64,000 nt of DNA from Flavobacterium soyangense. GTDB lineage: Bacteria; Bacteroidota; Bacteroidia; Flavobacteriales; Flavobacteriaceae. The notes below the pieces were generated by a model. That model was not told the DNA's origin, did no database searches, and saw nothing but the letters and a program-made list of their open reading frames with translations. This document shows, in pieces, positions 51,876-60,415 of this stretch. The translations under genes were made by a program, and so were the position numbers. The stretch spans positions 1 through 64,000 of the forward strand of contig NZ_JADHEC010000004.1 of the NCBI RefSeq assembly GCF_015277675.1, read 5' to 3'. Position 1 is the first letter of the stretch. Each line of letters begins with the position of its first letter.

Positions 51876-52220
51876 CTACAGGTCAAAGTCTTTTTTTAAC
51901 TCTTTTACAGCATCTTCAACTTGATGTTTAATGCTCTTAAACGTTTCTTTTATTTCTTTCTTTTCACCTTCAACTTTAGTCCAAGCTTCGACTTGAAGAA
52001 TTTCTTCAAAAGCTACTTTTAAACCAAGTAAATCAAGTGTTGGTTTAACCTTATGAGCATAAGCATAAGCGTGCTTATGATCTTTCTTCTTGATTCCTTC
52101 CTTGATTTCTGCTAAATCTTCCGGAACTTCGGTAACAAATAATGTTACGATTTGCTGAACAAATTCAGGGTCGTTATCTGAAAGTGCGTACACTTTTGCT
52201 AGGTTGTAATGTAGTGCCAT
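51876..52220 (-). CDS. Hpt-domain phosphotransfer protein
   Basis: The 114-residue protein is a four-helix bundle with the phosphoacceptor His at residue 56 in YAYAHKVKPTLDLLG, the Hpt signature. A stand-alone Hpt relays phosphate from a hybrid kinase's receiver to a final regulator. Two hybrid kinases occur in this window (34128-36245 and 60416-63523) and are possible partners, though nothing in the sequence fixes one. The gene touches the FAH gene by one base. Confidence 0.85.
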   Translation of the reverse strand: MALHYNLAKVYALSDNDPEFVQQIVTLFVTEVPEDLAEIKEGIKKKDHKHAYAYAHKVKPTLDLLGLKVAFEEILQVEAWTKVEGEKKEIKETFKSIKHQVEDAVKELKKDFDL

Positions 52221-52831
52221 TATTTTATTTGTATTCTAAATAGTTTATGTCCTTCTAAAAATCCTTCTAAAACATCTTCCGGTTTTACAACTGCAACTCC
52301 TTCAGGAGTTCCAGTAAAAATAATATCACCAATTTTCAAAGTAAAATATCGAGAAATAAAAGAAATTAGTTCGTCAATTTTCCACAACATATTACTGGAA
52401 TTACTTTTTTGAACGGTTTTATTGTTGTTCGTCAATTCAAATGTAATATTTTCTAATGAATTAAATTTATTTTTTGGTAAAAACTCTCCTATGACTGCTG
52501 AACCATCAAACGATTTTGCTTTTTCCCATGGCAATCCTTTGGTTTTTAATTGCTCTTGCACATCACGAGCTGTAAAGTCAATTCCCACACTAATTTCATC
52601 ATAATACTTATGAGCAAACTTTGCATCAATGTGTTTACCAACTTTATTTATTCGAACAATTAGTTCGATTTCGTGATGAATATCATTTGAAAAGTCTGGA
52701 ATTACAAAGGGATGTTGCTTTAATAAAACTGCCGAATCGGGTTTCATAAAAATAACAGGTTCCGTTGGTCTTTCATTTCTCAACTCTTCAATATGGTTGA
52801 CGTAATTTCTCCCGATGCAGATAATTTTCAT
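52220..52831 (-). CDS. Fumarylacetoacetate hydrolase family protein
   Basis: The 203-residue protein has the FAH-family core: CIGRNYVNHIEEL, PVIFMKPDSAVL, the metal-binding HHEIELIVRI, GIDFTARDVQEQL and GDIIFTGTPEGVAVVKPED. Short members such as this act as acylpyruvases or oxaloacetate decarboxylases; the substrate is not fixed by motifs. It shares a base with the Hpt gene downstream on the same strand. Confidence 0.85.
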   Translation of the reverse strand: MKIICIGRNYVNHIEELRNERPTEPVIFMKPDSAVLLKQHPFVIPDFSNDIHHEIELIVRINKVGKHIDAKFAHKYYDEISVGIDFTARDVQEQLKTKGLPWEKAKSFDGSAVIGEFLPKNKFNSLENITFELTNNNKTVQKSNSSNMLWKIDELISFISRYFTLKIGDIIFTGTPEGVAVVKPEDVLEGFLEGHKLFRIQIK

Positions 52832-52900
52832 AATTTGGGTTTTGGGTTTTGTGTTCTGTGTTTTGGGAATTTCTTGCTCCCAATTCCTAAAACCTAACGC

Positions 52901-53671
52901 CTATTTTGTGTTTAATTTTCTCAACTTGATGGCTGTCAGAACTTTTTTGGTGTATAAAGGAAAATCAGCATTTTGTATCCAACTGAAATAACCCGGCTCT
53001 GCTTCTAGAACCTTATCTACTTTAACTCCTTTGTGTTTTCCAAAGGCAAAAATTTCACTGCCATCTTCATCAAACGCAATCATTCCAGCAAAATCTGCAA
53101 TTTTTTTTCTGGTGGTGAATTCTGACAAAGATTTTATGTCGTTTTCAAGTTCCGGATAACGGTCTAATTGGGCTAACATAATTTCATAAGTCGCCATGGT
53201 ATCGGCTTCTGCAGAATGCGCATTTTCGATTTTTTTGTTACAATAAAATTTCAAAGCCGCACTCAATGTCCTTTCTTCCATTTTATGAAAAATAGTCTGA
53301 ACGTCTACGGAAACTCGATTTTTCATATCAAAATCAACTCCAGCACGAAGCAATTCTTCGGCCAATAATGGAATATCAAAACGATCCGAATTGTAACCCG
53401 CCAAATCCGAGTCTTTAATCATATTGTAAACCTGCGAAGACAAGGCTGCGAATGTTGGTTCGTTAGCTACTTTATCATTGCTGATTCCATGAATGGCTGT
53501 TGATTGTGGAGGAATTGGAATAGTTGGGTTGACCAACCACGTTTTACTTTCTTTATTTCCGTTTGGAAAAACTTTAAAGATTGAAATTTCAACAATTCGA
53601 TCTTTGGCGACATCAATTCCGGTTGTTTCTAAGTCGAAAAAACAAATTGGTTTGTTAAGCTTGAGCTCCAT
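52901..53671 (-). CDS. 3'-5' exonuclease, DnaQ-like (DEDDh)
   Basis: The 256-residue protein has the exonuclease motifs: ExoI in CFFDLETTGIDV with Asp and Glu, ExoII in LAGYNSDRFDIPLL and ExoIII with HSAEADTMATYEIM, the DEDDh type. The C-terminal 60 residues (FGKHKGVKVDKVLEAEPGYF) match the extra domain of DNA-polymerase-III epsilon-like proteins of Bacteroidota. It could proofread or process DNA. It stands in its own transcription unit, downstream of the E2 gene's terminator. Confidence 0.85.
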   Translation of the reverse strand: MELKLNKPICFFDLETTGIDVAKDRIVEISIFKVFPNGNKESKTWLVNPTIPIPPQSTAIHGISNDKVANEPTFAALSSQVYNMIKDSDLAGYNSDRFDIPLLAEELLRAGVDFDMKNRVSVDVQTIFHKMEERTLSAALKFYCNKKIENAHSAEADTMATYEIMLAQLDRYPELENDIKSLSEFTTRKKIADFAGMIAFDEDGSEIFAFGKHKGVKVDKVLEAEPGYFSWIQNADFPLYTKKVLTAIKLRKLNTK

Positions 53672-53752
53672 TTATAAATTTTAGAATGACAAATATATCT
53701 TTTTGAACTTACCGTTCATCGATTAATTAAAAAAGTTTTGGACAAAAATTAA

Positions 53753-53783
53753 AAACCCGACAAGTCCAAAAACGATCGGGTTT
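53753..53783 (-). terminator. Terminator after the E2 gene
   Basis: AAACCCGA (53753-53760) pairs with TCGGGTTT (53776-53783), with T runs following on the minus strand. It separates the E2 gene from the exonuclease gene. Confidence 0.85.
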
Positions 53784-53806
53784 ATACATTAAAAACTCAC
53801 ATTTAA

Positions 53807-55117
53807 CTAAAAATCCCTGTCAATATCAAAAGCCTCAAGATAATCAGCAACGCGTTTCACAAAACTTCCACCAAGTGCTCCATCAACAACGCGATGGTCG
53901 TAACTGTGAGACAGAAACATTTTTTGGCGAATGCCAATAAAATCACCTTCGGGAGTTTCGATAACGGCTGGCACTTTTCTAATGGCTCCAAGAGCAAGAA
54001 TTCCTACTTGTGGTTGGTTGATAATTGGAGTTCCAAAAACGCTTCCAAAAGTCCCCACATTGGTAACCGTATAAGTACCTCCTTGTGTATCATCTGGCTT
54101 TAATTTTCCTGCTTTTGCTCTGCCTCCTAAATCATTCACGGCTTTTGCCATTCCAACTAAATTCAATTGATCCGCATTTTTAATAACTGGAACAATTAAG
54201 TTTCCATTTGGTAATGAGGCCGCCATTCCTAGGTTTATATTTTTTCTTTTGATGATAGTATCGCCATCGACAGAAATATTCATCATCGGAAAATCTTTCA
54301 AAGCTTTGGCAACAGCCTCCATAAAAATGGGAGTATAAGTCAGCTTCTCGCCCTCTCTTTTTTCGAAAGCCGTTTTCACTTTTTCTCTCCATTTTACAAT
54401 ATTCGTCACATCGACTTCGATAAACGATTGTACGTGAGCAGAAGTTTGCACCGATGCCACCATATAACCCGCAATCAGCTTGCGCATTCTGTCCATCTCG
54501 ATAATTTCGTCGCCTCCGTTTATGGAAACCGGCGTGGCCGTCCGTGGTGTATTGATTATAGTTTGCGGCTGAAGAGCTGGTTTTACAGACTCAACTGCAC
54601 TTGGTGTTTCAGAACCCTTATTTTTAATATAATTTAAAACATCTTCTTTAGTAACTCTTCCGTCTTTTCCTGAACCTGAAATATTTTCTAATTCAGCAAC
54701 CGAAATACCTTCTTCTTTGGCAATATTTTTTACCAATGGAGAAAAGAATTTTTCAGACGATGAGAAATTAATTGGAGTTGATACAGTTTCTTTGGCAACT
54801 TCAATGCTTTTTTCAATTGCCACAACTTCTACCGGAGCAGCAACCTCTTGTTTCGCTATTTCTGATACTAAATCGCCTTCGGTTTCGATAATAGCAATAG
54901 TTTGTCCTACTTGAACCAAATCATCTTTGCTAAATAATTGTTCCACTAAGACACCTGAAACTTCGCTTGGTACTTCGCTGTCGACTTTATCAGTTGCAAT
55001 TTCGAGCACCGCTTCGTCGGCTTCAATTTTGTCACCCACTTGTTTTAACCAATTTGTAATGGTTGCTTCTGCAACGCTTTCTCCCATTTTAGGAAGTTTC
55101 AATTCAAATCTTGCCAT
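53807..55117 (-). CDS. Dihydrolipoamide acyltransferase (E2) of a 2-oxoacid dehydrogenase
   Basis: The 436-residue protein has an N-terminal lipoyl domain with lipoyl Lys in EIATDKVDSEVPS (residue about 43), a Pro/Ala-containing linker, a peripheral subunit binding domain (about 128-163: FSPLVKNIAKEEGI, GRVTKEDVL), and the catalytic domain with the His/Asp pair in FLSHSYDHRVVDGA near the C-terminus. By length and layout it is a branched-chain or pyruvate/2-oxo acid E2; the exact complex is not fixed. No E1 or E3 gene is adjacent. Confidence 0.9.
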   Translation of the reverse strand: MARFELKLPKMGESVAEATITNWLKQVGDKIEADEAVLEIATDKVDSEVPSEVSGVLVEQLFSKDDLVQVGQTIAIIETEGDLVSEIAKQEVAAPVEVVAIEKSIEVAKETVSTPINFSSSEKFFSPLVKNIAKEEGISVAELENISGSGKDGRVTKEDVLNYIKNKGSETPSAVESVKPALQPQTIINTPRTATPVSINGGDEIIEMDRMRKLIAGYMVASVQTSAHVQSFIEVDVTNIVKWREKVKTAFEKREGEKLTYTPIFMEAVAKALKDFPMMNISVDGDTIIKRKNINLGMAASLPNGNLIVPVIKNADQLNLVGMAKAVNDLGGRAKAGKLKPDDTQGGTYTVTNVGTFGSVFGTPIINQPQVGILALGAIRKVPAVIETPEGDFIGIRQKMFLSHSYDHRVVDGALGGSFVKRVADYLEAFDIDRDF

Positions 55118-55263
55118 ATTATTAACCTAAAAGGTGATTTTGATTTTATGAATGCAAAATTAGTAATTATTTTTAGTTTAAGTCACGAATTTAGCTCATC
55201 GAATATTATTTAATTTGGGATTCGCTAATTTACAATTTACAAATTTACAAGAATCCAAAAATA

Positions 55264-56397
55264 CTAAATATTAATTACTTCACCTCTATCAAAACTACTG
55301 TTGCTACCAGTCACAAAATCAGATGATTTAGAAAGAATTTTAAAAGTATAACCCATGTTTTTATTGGCTTCGAAAGCATTAATTATGGTCTTAAAATCGA
55401 GATAATTTTGATCGAAAATAATTTCCGCAGTAGATTCTCCCGAAAACGATTGCGTAATATTTTGAAGTTCCACCAATTTTTTAAAATGATTTCCTAATTT
55501 TTCTCTCAAAATTTCATTGTCAGAAACAAGAATATACTTTTCCGGATTTGGCTTTCTTTTGGGTTTTCCTTGAAACATCTTGACCATTGAAAAGAAAACA
55601 ATTCCCATTTTCATAAAAACCGAAAACAAAAAAGAAACTCTGAAATGCTTTTTATAGAAGAAATTCATAGCTTGCTGATTCCGTTTCATATAGGTTCCAT
55701 CTTTTACGGTACTTTCGCCCTTATAATGTATGACTGAAGTTTCGTGAAAATAATAATTTGATTTCCCTTTTTTTAACACCATGTATGATAAATCTACATC
55801 ATCAGAATACATAAAACAATTTTCGTCAAAACCACCAATTTTATTATATAAATCCCGTTTCATCAACATAAATGCACCCACTAGAATCTCAACTTTTCCA
55901 GTTTCATTTTCTGATAAATGTTGGGCGTAATAAGTGCCAAAAGCCTTTTGAAAAAGTTTATACAACCCTGTAATTTTTGTAAAAGCTACAAATGGCGTTG
56001 GAATTCCGCGTTTGCTTTCTGGGAGAAAATTTCCTGTTCCATCGATGAGTTTTACACCAACAATTCCTAATTTTTTTTGTTCTTTGGCAAAAGCCAATAC
56101 TTTCGAAAAAGTATCTTCGGCAACAACGGTATCGGGATTAAGGATGCAAATGTATTCCCCTTTTGCTTGGCTTACGCCAATGTTATTCCCCATTGGAAAA
56201 CCTAAATTTTCCTTGTTTTCGATGAGTTTCACGTTTGGAAAACGTTGCTTCATCATTGTACAGCTATCGTCTTGAGAATTGTTGTCGATAACAATAATTT
56301 CAGCATCAATGTTTTCAATAGCCCTTACAACGCTGGAAACACAAAGCTCCAAAAAGTGGCGCACATTATAATTGAGAATAATGATGGATAGTTGCAT
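55264..56397 (-). CDS. Glycosyltransferase family 2
   Basis: The 377-residue protein has the GT-A fold: LSIIILNYNVRHFLELCVSS at the start, VIDNNSQDDSC, the DxD-like ILNPDTVVAED motif near residue 92, and MYSDDVDLSYMVLKKGK near 200. Only a weak membrane segment (LFSVFMKMGIVFFSMV) follows. This pattern is close to rhamnosyltransferases of O-antigen or capsule synthesis; the sugar cannot be told. It is followed by a space of about 145 bases before the E2 gene. Confidence 0.88.
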   Translation of the reverse strand: MQLSIIILNYNVRHFLELCVSSVVRAIENIDAEIIVIDNNSQDDSCTMMKQRFPNVKLIENKENLGFPMGNNIGVSQAKGEYICILNPDTVVAEDTFSKVLAFAKEQKKLGIVGVKLIDGTGNFLPESKRGIPTPFVAFTKITGLYKLFQKAFGTYYAQHLSENETGKVEILVGAFMLMKRDLYNKIGGFDENCFMYSDDVDLSYMVLKKGKSNYYFHETSVIHYKGESTVKDGTYMKRNQQAMNFFYKKHFRVSFLFSVFMKMGIVFFSMVKMFQGKPKRKPNPEKYILVSDNEILREKLGNHFKKLVELQNITQSFSGESTAEIIFDQNYLDFKTIINAFEANKNMGYTFKILSKSSDFVTGSNSSFDRGEVINI

Positions 56398-56431
56398 AAG
56401 GCAAATATAATTGAAATATAATAAACAAAAA

Positions 56432-56456
56432 AAGCTGTTTCAAAAAGAAACAGCTT
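56432..56456 (-). terminator. Terminator after the OmpA-like gene
   Basis: AAGCTGTTTC (56432-56441) pairs with GAAACAGCTT (56447-56456), loop AAAAA, with T residues on the minus strand. Confidence 0.88.
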
Positions 56457-56482
56457 CAATGTATTTAAAAATTGTAGGAATT

Positions 56483-57172
56483 TTAATTTCCGGCCTCTTT
56501 TTTGGCGTCATGCACCATCTTGTCATTTGCCAAAATTGCAAATTCAACACGACGGTTTTGAGTTCTTCCTTCTGCATTGTCGTTTGATGCAATAGGATTA
56601 GCAATTCCCAATCCAGTTGTTTTAAAACGTGTACTAGCCAATCCGTTTGAAATTAAATAATTTTTAACCGATTCAGCTCTTTTTTGAGAAAGAGTAAGAT
56701 TAAATTCTGGACTTCCAGTACTGTCAGTATAACCATAAATTTCGATATTGGTATCGGCATATTCCTTAAACACTGGGACCAATTTATTCAAATTTGCTTT
56801 TGCAGTTGTTGTTAAAGTAGCTTTACCGGTGTCAAAACGAACTGCATTTTCATTTAAAACCAAACGAATACCTTCTCCAACTCTTTCAACATCTGCTCCC
56901 GGCAATGCTTGGTCAATTTCTCTGGCTTGTTTGTCCATTTTATTACCAATCAAAGCGCCTGCTCCGCCTCCAACGGCAGCTCCAATAAGCGCACCACCAG
57001 CAGTGCCAATACGGGTATTATTTCCTATTATTGCTCCAATTAAAGCTCCTGCTCCTGCTCCAATTCCTGCACCTTTTTGTGTGTTATTTGCGTTTTTAAC
57101 CGAGTCACAACTTGTAAAAAGTGTGGTCAACAAAAAAAAAGTGACTATTCCTAAAATTGATATTTTTCTCAT
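56483..57172 (-). CDS. OmpA-family lipoprotein with glycine zipper
   Basis: The 229-residue protein has a lipoprotein signal with Cys in LFTSCDSV near residue 22, then a Gly/Ala-rich glycine-zipper segment (GAGIGAGAGALIGAIIG and a second copy near 60-80) and a peptidoglycan-binding OmpA_C domain (about 105-215, with IYGYTDSTGSPEFN, LSQKRAESVKNYL, and NRRVEFAI). It would link outer membrane to peptidoglycan. It is encoded upstream of a terminator, and a lipocalin-like gene precedes it. Confidence 0.9.
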   Translation of the reverse strand: MRKISILGIVTFFLLTTLFTSCDSVKNANNTQKGAGIGAGAGALIGAIIGNNTRIGTAGGALIGAAVGGGAGALIGNKMDKQAREIDQALPGADVERVGEGIRLVLNENAVRFDTGKATLTTTAKANLNKLVPVFKEYADTNIEIYGYTDSTGSPEFNLTLSQKRAESVKNYLISNGLASTRFKTTGLGIANPIASNDNAEGRTQNRRVEFAILANDKMVHDAKKEAGN

Positions 57173-57185
57173 AATTATTTTAATT

Positions 57186-57677
57186 TTAATTTGTTTTTAT
57201 AAATTGGTATGTGACTTCTTTATTTTGACCACCAACATTGATAGTATCTACTAATTGAAATGAAGTTTCTGTTTGATTTGCCACTCGCAATAAATAACCC
57301 TGAGTGACTTTTTTAGATTTTGTCCCTGCTTCTACAATTTTAAGCACAAAAATACCCTCTTTGTTAATACTCCAAACAATTGGAGAACTGAAAGCTGGAC
57401 AACCTGCTTTTGTCAAAGCCATATTTCCTTTATTATTGTTCGAAATAAAATGCCAAGTACTTCCAACAAAACATTTAGAATCAGCTATTTGAAAAGAATT
57501 TACCACAATATAATCGGAACCGGGATAAGTAACGCTAGTGATTTTCCAATCTCCTTTAATACCAACTTGAGAACTTTTATCCAATTTTGTACTTGTAACT
57601 GGCGTGCTTGTTCCTGATGTACTTTTACAAGCAAAGAGCAAAATAGCCACTACTACTAATGTAATTGTTTTTTTCAT
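57186..57677 (-). CDS. Lipocalin-family lipoprotein
   Basis: The 163-residue protein has a lipobox (LLFACKST with Cys near residue 17) and a beta-rich body starting IKGDWKITSVTYPG, a lipocalin-like opening, with KCFVGSTWHFISNNNKGNM near the middle and a final strand VTYQFIKTN. It lies 14 bases before the OmpA gene on the same strand, so they are probably one unit. Ligand unknown. Confidence 0.8.
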   Translation of the reverse strand: MKKTITLVVVAILLFACKSTSGTSTPVTSTKLDKSSQVGIKGDWKITSVTYPGSDYIVVNSFQIADSKCFVGSTWHFISNNNKGNMALTKAGCPAFSSPIVWSINKEGIFVLKIVEAGTKSKKVTQGYLLRVANQTETSFQLVDTINVGGQNKEVTYQFIKTN

Positions 57678-57857
57678 TTTTTTAAGCTTTTTAAGATTAA
57701 ACTAGATACAAATTTACAATGTCGATGGCTAAAAAAGTTACAAAATAAAAGTATTTTATATCAAAATTAACGTTTCCGACATTTTGTCACTTTAGCCTTA
57801 ATTGGTATCTTATTTGAGTAACTAATTTGAAATTGTAAAACTAAAAAATTAATAAAT

Positions 57858-59759
57858 ATGGCAACTGGACAAATTAACGTTTCGGTAGAGAACATCTTCC
57901 CTTTAATCAAGAAATTCTTGTACAGCGATCACGAAATATTTTTGCGTGAATTGATTTCGAATGGAACAGATGCTACCTTAAAATTAAAACATTTAACAAG
58001 CATTGGCGAAGCAAAAGTAGAATATGGCAACCCTATTATTGAAGTAAAAATCGACAAAGAAGGCAAGAAATTGCATATTATCGACCAAGGTTTGGGAATG
58101 TCTGCCGATGAAGTAGAAAAATACATCAACCAAATCGCTTTTTCCGGTGCTGAAGAATTCTTGGAAAAATACAAAGATTCTGCTAAAGACTCAGGAATAA
58201 TTGGACATTTTGGTCTTGGATTTTATTCTGCATTTATGGTGGCTTCAAAAGTGGAAATCATTACTAAATCTTATAAAGACGAACCCGCAGCACATTGGAT
58301 TTGTGACGGAAGTCCCGAATTTACTTTAGAACCTTCAGATAAAACCACTCGTGGAACTGAAATTGTTTTGCATATCGCTGAAGATTCATTAGAATTTTTA
58401 GAAGAGTACAAAATCAAGGAATTATTAAATCGCTACAACAAGTTTATGCCTATTCCAATTAAATTTGGAACCAGAAAAGAAAAAATCGAACAAAAGAAAG
58501 GCGAATTTGTTGAATCAGAAAATAAAGAAGAAATTTTTACTGAAGTTGAAGTAGACAACATCATCAACAATCCAAATCCGGCGTGGACAAAACAACCTAC
58601 AGAGTTATCGGACGAAGATTATAAAAGTTTCTACCACGAATTGTATCCAATGCAATTTGAAGAACCTTTATTCCACATACATTTAAATGTAGATTATCCT
58701 TTTAACTTGACCGGAATTTTGTATTTCCCAAAATTGGGTTCCGATTTACAAATCCAGAAAGACAAAATACAATTGTACCAAAATCAGGTTTATGTTACCG
58801 ATAATGTCGAAGGAATTGTACCTGAATTCTTGACGATGTTAAAAGGGGTTATTGATTCTCCAGACATTCCTTTGAATGTGTCTCGTTCCAGCTTGCAAGC
58901 CGATGCCGCGGTGAAGAAAATTTCAAATTACATTACCCGTAAAGTAGCTGATAAATTGAAATCCTTGTTCACAGAAAATCGGGAAGAATTCGAGAAAAAA
59001 TGGAATGATATCAAAATCGTTTTAGAATACGGAATGCTTTCTGAAGAGAAATTTTATGAAAAAGCAGGCGCTTTCGTTTTGTACCCAACAGTTGACGATA
59101 AATACTTTACTTTAGATGAATTGAAAGAAAATTTAAAGGAAACACAAACTGACAAAGACGGAAAATTGGTTGTTCTATATGCCGGAAATAAAGAAGCGCA
59201 ACACTCTTATATAGAAATCGCCAAGGAAAAAGGATACGAAGTATTGCTTCTAGATTCGCCAATTATCCCGCATTTAATTCAAAAAATTGAAGGCGATAAT
59301 CAAAATTTAACTTTTGTCAGAGTCGATTCAGATCATATTGATAATTTGATCAGAAAAGAAGAAACTACCATTTCTAAATTATCAGATGAAGAAAAAGAAA
59401 GTTTGAAAACAGTCTTGGAAGGTTTTGTTCCAAAGCAAAAATATTCGGTTCAACTGGAAGCGATGGACAGCCAAGCAGCACCTTTCATCATCACGCAACC
59501 AGAGTTTATGCGTAGAATGAAAGAAATGAGCAAATCAGGCGGTGGCGGAATGTTTGGAATGGGAAATATGCCGGAAATGTATAATTTGGTGGTAAACACT
59601 AATTCAGATTTGGCTTCCAATATCTTAACAACCGAAGACAAAACAGTGCAAGAAAGTTTGGTGAAACAGGCATTAGACTTGGCAAAACTATCCCAAAATT
59701 TATTAAAAGGCGAAGAACTTACGGCTTTTGTAAAAAGAAGTTTTGAAATGATTAAATAA
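57858..59759 (+). CDS. htpG: Molecular chaperone HtpG (Hsp90)
   Basis: The 633-residue protein is a full Hsp90 of the bacterial type. The N-domain ATP site is seen in LRELISNGTDATLKL, DQGLGMSADEV and GHFGLGFYSAFMV; the middle domain has LYVTDNV-like QVYVTDNVEGIVPEFL and SRSSLQADAAVKKI; the C-terminal dimer domain ends at FEMIK. The start at 57858 gives the standard MATGQINVSVENIFP. It faces away from the lipocalin gene, with a 180-base intergenic region that contains no recognisable heat-shock element by eye. Confidence 0.97.
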   Translation: MATGQINVSVENIFPLIKKFLYSDHEIFLRELISNGTDATLKLKHLTSIGEAKVEYGNPIIEVKIDKEGKKLHIIDQGLGMSADEVEKYINQIAFSGAEEFLEKYKDSAKDSGIIGHFGLGFYSAFMVASKVEIITKSYKDEPAAHWICDGSPEFTLEPSDKTTRGTEIVLHIAEDSLEFLEEYKIKELLNRYNKFMPIPIKFGTRKEKIEQKKGEFVESENKEEIFTEVEVDNIINNPNPAWTKQPTELSDEDYKSFYHELYPMQFEEPLFHIHLNVDYPFNLTGILYFPKLGSDLQIQKDKIQLYQNQVYVTDNVEGIVPEFLTMLKGVIDSPDIPLNVSRSSLQADAAVKKISNYITRKVADKLKSLFTENREEFEKKWNDIKIVLEYGMLSEEKFYEKAGAFVLYPTVDDKYFTLDELKENLKETQTDKDGKLVVLYAGNKEAQHSYIEIAKEKGYEVLLLDSPIIPHLIQKIEGDNQNLTFVRVDSDHIDNLIRKEETTISKLSDEEKESLKTVLEGFVPKQKYSVQLEAMDSQAAPFIITQPEFMRRMKEMSKSGGGGMFGMGNMPEMYNLVVNTNSDLASNILTTEDKTVQESLVKQALDLAKLSQNLLKGEELTAFVKRSFEMIK

Positions 59760-59785
59760 GAAATTTATATTTAATTGAATAAGCT

Positions 59786-59816
59786 AACCTGCGAGTGAAA
59801 ACTTGCAGGTTTTTTC
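59786..59816 (+). terminator. Terminator after htpG
   Basis: AACCTGC (59786-59792) pairs with GCAGGTT (59805-59811), followed by T, 26 bases after the htpG stop. Confidence 0.85.
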
Positions 59817-59893
59817 ATTTATAAGAATTGTACGCTTTTCAAAAAAAAGACACTATCCTAAAATGAGTCTAAATATTCAGATTTCTAGATTAT

Positions 59894-60130
59894 TTATTGA
59901 AAAAATTCCAAAAAAAATCCTAGTAAATATTCAGGTTTTGCACTATCTAATGTATGAAAAGCAACTGATATAGAACAAACTCCGAGAAGTTTATATCCAT
60001 AAAACCAATTGTTTTGTGAAGTACAATATCCTTTTGATGGAGCTATTTCAAACTCATTTTTACATATTTTAATTCTTTGATGACGAGAAAATTTGCAAAT
60101 CCCTAAAGGTATACTGTCAACAATAAAATA
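59894..60130 (-). pseudogene. IS982-type transposase fragment
   Basis: The minus strand reads YFIVDSIPLGICKFSRHQRI, then KICKNEFEIAPSKGYCTSQ and FYGYKLLGVCSI, matching the catalytic-region block of IS982 transposases (DS-x-P-x-x-x-CKFSR ... GYC-S ... YYGYKL). It starts without a start codon, stops early and is not flanked by recognisable inverted repeats. It explains about a third of the 650-base space after htpG. The rest of that space (60130-60415) is AT-rich with no open frame of note and a small inverted repeat around GACTAACACTTAGTC. Confidence 0.75.
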
Positions 60131-60415
60131 TTAAACCAAGCACAACTACTTCTAAATCAGACTTTTTTATTTCTACCAACATCTGATTTATATTCTAATT
60201 CACAATTCAAAGAACTTATAACTTATAAATAATTTTTAACTATATTTGTTATAGATACTGGTTAGCTTTACAACTTCAATGTGCTTATTTTTAGTATTTT
60301 GACTAACACTTAGTCAATTTATTTTATTTAAATAATTCTAACTAACGGGTTAGTGTTTGTTAAATTATAGCATCCTATTAAGTAAAAACTAAAGTTTTAA
60401 CCCCCTTAGATTATC

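Noticed and set aside
60235..60260. TATATTTG box at 60241-60248 as a gene promoter
   Set aside because: No gene follows on the plus strand and no -33 element at proper spacing was found; chance match in AT-rich DNA is likely.
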